From Saturnia japonica (Eukaryota > Arthropoda > Insecta > Lepidoptera > Saturniidae), in assembly GCA_033032175.1 (NCBI GenBank), contig CM065313.1, forward strand, positions 16,469,327 to 16,533,326: a stretch of DNA of 64,000 nucleotides, written 5' to 3'. The notes under the pieces were generated by a model, which saw nothing but the letters and a program-made list of their open reading frames with translations, did no database searches and was not told where the DNA came from. This document shows, piece after piece, positions 61,415 to 64,000 of this stretch; position 1 is the stretch's first letter, and each line of letters starts with the position of its first letter. The position numbers and the translations under genes are program-made.

Positions 61415-61583
61415 CATGATCCTGAAATATGCACTCCTTTCGGCGAGGATGGCAACTACATAATGTTTGCGCGAGCCACCAGCGGCGATAGAAAAAACAA
61501 CAACAAGTTTTCACCGTGCTCACTTAGAGCTATCGACCCAGTACTTAACAATAAAGCACGGTCCTCTAAAGGTTGCTTTACTG
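61415..61583 (+). CDS. ADAM10 (kuz/kul): ADAM10/Kuzbanian-family metalloprotease, third zinc His and Met-turn exon
   Basis: The exon follows acceptor atatttcaag and ends at donor actg|gtaagg, phase 0 in and phase 1 out. Its first codon is the third zinc-ligand His ([10 protein letters not shown]). [20 protein letters not shown] gives the Met-turn Met and the ADAM10-specific ARATSGD...NNNKFS signature. [10 protein letters not shown] and KGCFT close the catalytic domain. Human ADAM10 has the same order ([20 protein letters not shown]...CSIRNISQVL...NNCF). Confidence 0.98.
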
Positions 61584-61953
61584 GTAAGGATATTTGAAAC
61601 TAAATATTATTATAATAATTTTTGTAGTACCTATTATTCAACTTTTCTAAAGATATTTTTCAGAAGAATCATATAATTAAGGAATACGCTGTATGATTTT
61701 TTTTAATGAAGAACCTCGTGGACCTATCATAAAATAACCTTAGATTTAATGTTATTGTTTTTAAAAAAAAATATATTTAGAACTTTAAATATACTATTGC
61801 TAAAATCTGGAACAAAATTCCTCCACCAGTAGTTTGCACAATCTCTACGTATTTTAAAGTACAAAATGAAGTATGTATTACATTTTGAATATACAGATAA
61901 GCTTCAGCACAGAGCATATTTTTGTAACTATCTACAAAGCTTATTAATTATGA

Positions 61954-62211
<258 letters not shown>

Positions 62212-62389
62212 TAAACCTCGTGTGCGTCTGTTAGTGATTCTGAACGACTTGTCCAATTAAGCTCATATTAACATTCACATAATATATTATATTTGTTCTA
62301 TCGAGACAATAGTTCATAGCTACGTTAGGATCCGATAGGTAAGAAAAGGGTGGAGCAACGTCTACTGGGTCAACTAACAAAGTTGTTTC

Positions 62390-62550
62390 TGACTGGATCG
62401 GGACTACCATGCACACGATGATAAACCCCTCATACTGACTCTTTTTTGGTTTATCGCGTTTATCGTAAATCTAGCTGTGGAGAGACTCACAAGCCCGACA
62501 GGGATTGCCGATCCTTAGGTGGTCGCCGTTGTTTTTAGATTATAATTAAA
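62390..62550 (+). repeat. Dispersed repeat family H, copy inside ADAM10 intron
   Basis: It runs ctgactggatcgggactacc, tttttggtttatcgcg, then ggtcgccgttgtttttagat. It sits between the exons ending at 62124 and starting at 63175, and runs directly into the minisatellite at 62540. Confidence 0.6.
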
Positions 62551-62890
62551 TTTATTGATTAAAATTAATTATAATTATGCTAGATATAATTGATCAGATT
62601 ATGTTATAATTGATCATGATAGATTATAATTGATCAAGTTAGGTTATAATTGACCATGCTAGGCTATAATTAATCAAGTTATTTATAATATGTCATGTTA
62701 GGTATAATTGATCAAGTTATGTTATAATTGATCATGATAGATTATAATTGATGAAGTTAGGTTGTAATTGATAATGCTATGCTATAATTAATCAAGTTAT
62801 TTATAATATGTCATGTTAGGTATAATTGATCATGTTACGTTATAATTGATCAAGGTATGTTATAATTGATTAACTTAGGTTATAATTGCT
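62540..62890 (+). repeat. Minisatellite with higher-order structure
   Basis: Monomers of 18-21 bp resemble ttataattgatcatgttagg and repeat about 16 times. A higher-order unit of 118 bp is visible: gatcatgatagattataatt starts at 62612 and again at 62730, and the six variant monomers after each follow in the same order. It lies wholly inside the intron between the exons at 61961-62124 and 63175-63342. Confidence 0.9.
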
Positions 62891-63174
62891 CTAATTTCTC
62901 TTTCAATATTGTAAAAACAAACATCTTTTCAATGCCTTATTATATTAACGCCTTAATATATTATATTAAGTGCCATGCTTTATATAAGAAGATAACAACA
63001 AAAATACAGACAACGCGCAATTATAAATATCTTCATAAACTTTGGGCTCATTAAAAGTATGTAAGTATATATGCAAGCAGCATGATAGTGCTGATATATC
63101 AATACATGGTGGTCACACGATGGTTGCAATTGTTTAGATAGTACGTACTTACGATCAGGCTTGTAACGTTCCAG

Positions 63175-63342
63175 GGTCCTTGCTGCACACCGTCATGTAC
63201 TCTCAAATTTGGCGATAAATGTCGATCAGACAACGGATGTCGCGACGCGGCACACTGCGACGGCAAGCGAGCCGCCTGCCCCGCCAGTCGGCATAAACCG
63301 AACAGAACGCGCTGTGATAAAGAACTCGTCTGTTATATGGGG
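63175..63342 (+). CDS. ADAM10 (kuz/kul): ADAM10/Kuzbanian-family metalloprotease, disintegrin/Cys-rich exon
   Basis: This 168-nt, phase-0 exon follows acceptor aacgttccag and ends at donor atgggg|gttaga. It reads GPCCTPSCTLKFGDKCRSDN, then CDGKRAACPASRHKPNRTRC, then VCYMG. This matches ADAM10 GPCCTAQC...CRDDSDC...CPASDPKPNFTDC...VCING. All expected Cys are in place and there is one NRT sequon. The 1.05-kb intron before it holds a higher-order minisatellite and a dispersed repeat. Confidence 0.96.
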
Positions 63343-63752
63343 GTTAGACATGTATTTACATTATATCTCTAATTTACGAGTGAAGCCTTATTTATCTGTT
63401 TAAAAGAACAACAAGTAATAGTTTGAAATTGTTACTTGTAAACTGAAAAAGCAGTTCCTACGTACTTGGTCCAGACTACTAAGAAGTAAGCTGTTTCAGT
63501 TTAGTACGTGCTCTTCTGTATTCATGCATTACTTTGTTAGAAAGAGATATAGACATATATATGTACAAGCTCTTTACTCTTCTCAATTATAATAATAGGC
63601 TGTTGTTTTAGAACAGGTTACTAGTTATTTCTTTGGCAAACATGTTTCTTAATTTACCTGTTATAGCTCACCGCTGCTCCAATTACAAATTTTTGTCATA
63701 ACAACCACCATATCCATAGTAAAAATTGTAAAATATTTTTTTTATTATTTAG

Positions 63753-63955
63753 GAGTGCACCGGCTCAATCTGTCTGGCTTACGGGCTGGAATCATGCCAG
63801 TGTGCTCCGCGCAAGGATGACCCGCGGTCCGCGTGCGAGCTGTGCTGCCGAAAGCCTGGAGGAGCATGCCTCTCCTCCTTCCACTGGAACACTGCGCCCT
63901 ATGACGTGCCTGACATGTATTCTAAACCAGGCACGCCATGCAATGACTATAATGG
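63753..63955 (+). CDS. ADAM10 (kuz/kul): ADAM10/Kuzbanian-family metalloprotease, Cys-rich stalk exon (gene continues off right edge)
   Basis: This 203-nt exon lies between acceptor tttattatttag and donor aatgg|gtaagc, leaving phase 2. It encodes ECTGSICLAYGLESCQCAPR, then CELCCRKPGGACLSSFHW, then KPGTPCNDYNG. ADAM10 has QCAGSICEKYGLEECTC...CHVCC...QPGSPCNDFRGYC. The next exon should begin at the Gly-Tyr-Cys-Asp region. Transmembrane and cytoplasmic exons lie beyond the window. Confidence 0.95.
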
Positions 63956-64000
63956 GTAAGCCCTTTTACTTTAACAAGTCTTCTTCAATCAAACAAAGAC

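Noticed and set aside
62540..62890. Regular short repeats considered as a CRISPR array
   Set aside because: There are no unique spacers. Monomers are head-to-tail satellite units in an eukaryotic intron.

Overview
The window looks like a moth or butterfly (Lepidoptera) genome. It is AT-rich and packed with short interspersed repeats of kinds common there: tRNA-headed SINEs, R1/RTE/Jockey-like LINE fragments, mariner elements and MITEs. The organism call is inference from repeat style and gene structure; no marker gene fixes the species.

One host gene is supported. It is an ADAM10/Kuzbanian-family membrane metalloprotease on the + strand, read as ten coding exons that join in phase: 31398-31563, 54076-54185, 58742-59557, 59631-59771, 60156-60280, 60766-60894, 61415-61583, 61961-62124, 63175-63342 and 63753-63955. 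Together they give about 730 residues: most of the prodomain including the cysteine switch, the zinc catalytic domain ([11 protein letters not shown]), the disintegrin domain and the start of the Cys-rich stalk. The first (signal-peptide) exon was not found and probably lies upstream of the window. The transmembrane and cytoplasmic exons lie beyond the right edge. Two small prodomain exons sit alone in very long introns (at least 31 kb presumed, then 22.5 kb and 4.6 kb). Almost the whole window is therefore probably intron of this gene.

Layout. 1-31397: presumed intron 1 (or 5' flank) with repeats, a MITE at 1262-1533, a broken mariner-type transposon with intact terminal repeats at 18090-19344, a mariner 5' relic near 29150-29671, and an unusual GC-rich retroposon at 26364-27399. 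31398-31563: prodomain exon. 31564-54075: intron with a LINE reverse-transcriptase pseudogene (39018-40745), three other LINE tail fragments (40790-41410, 42069-42615, 44402-44884), MITEs, a 23-base G run, a 202-bp tandem duplication and strong hairpins. 54076-63955: the remaining exons, with a SINE at 55515-55845 and a higher-order minisatellite at 62540-62890 inside introns.

The most unusual structure is the 1-kb retroposon at 26364-27399. It has an 11-bp target-site duplication and a poly(A) tail in minus-strand sense, and carries a tandem array of short hairpins whose stems vary in a compensatory way. No CRISPR array, operon or standalone RNA gene was seen.
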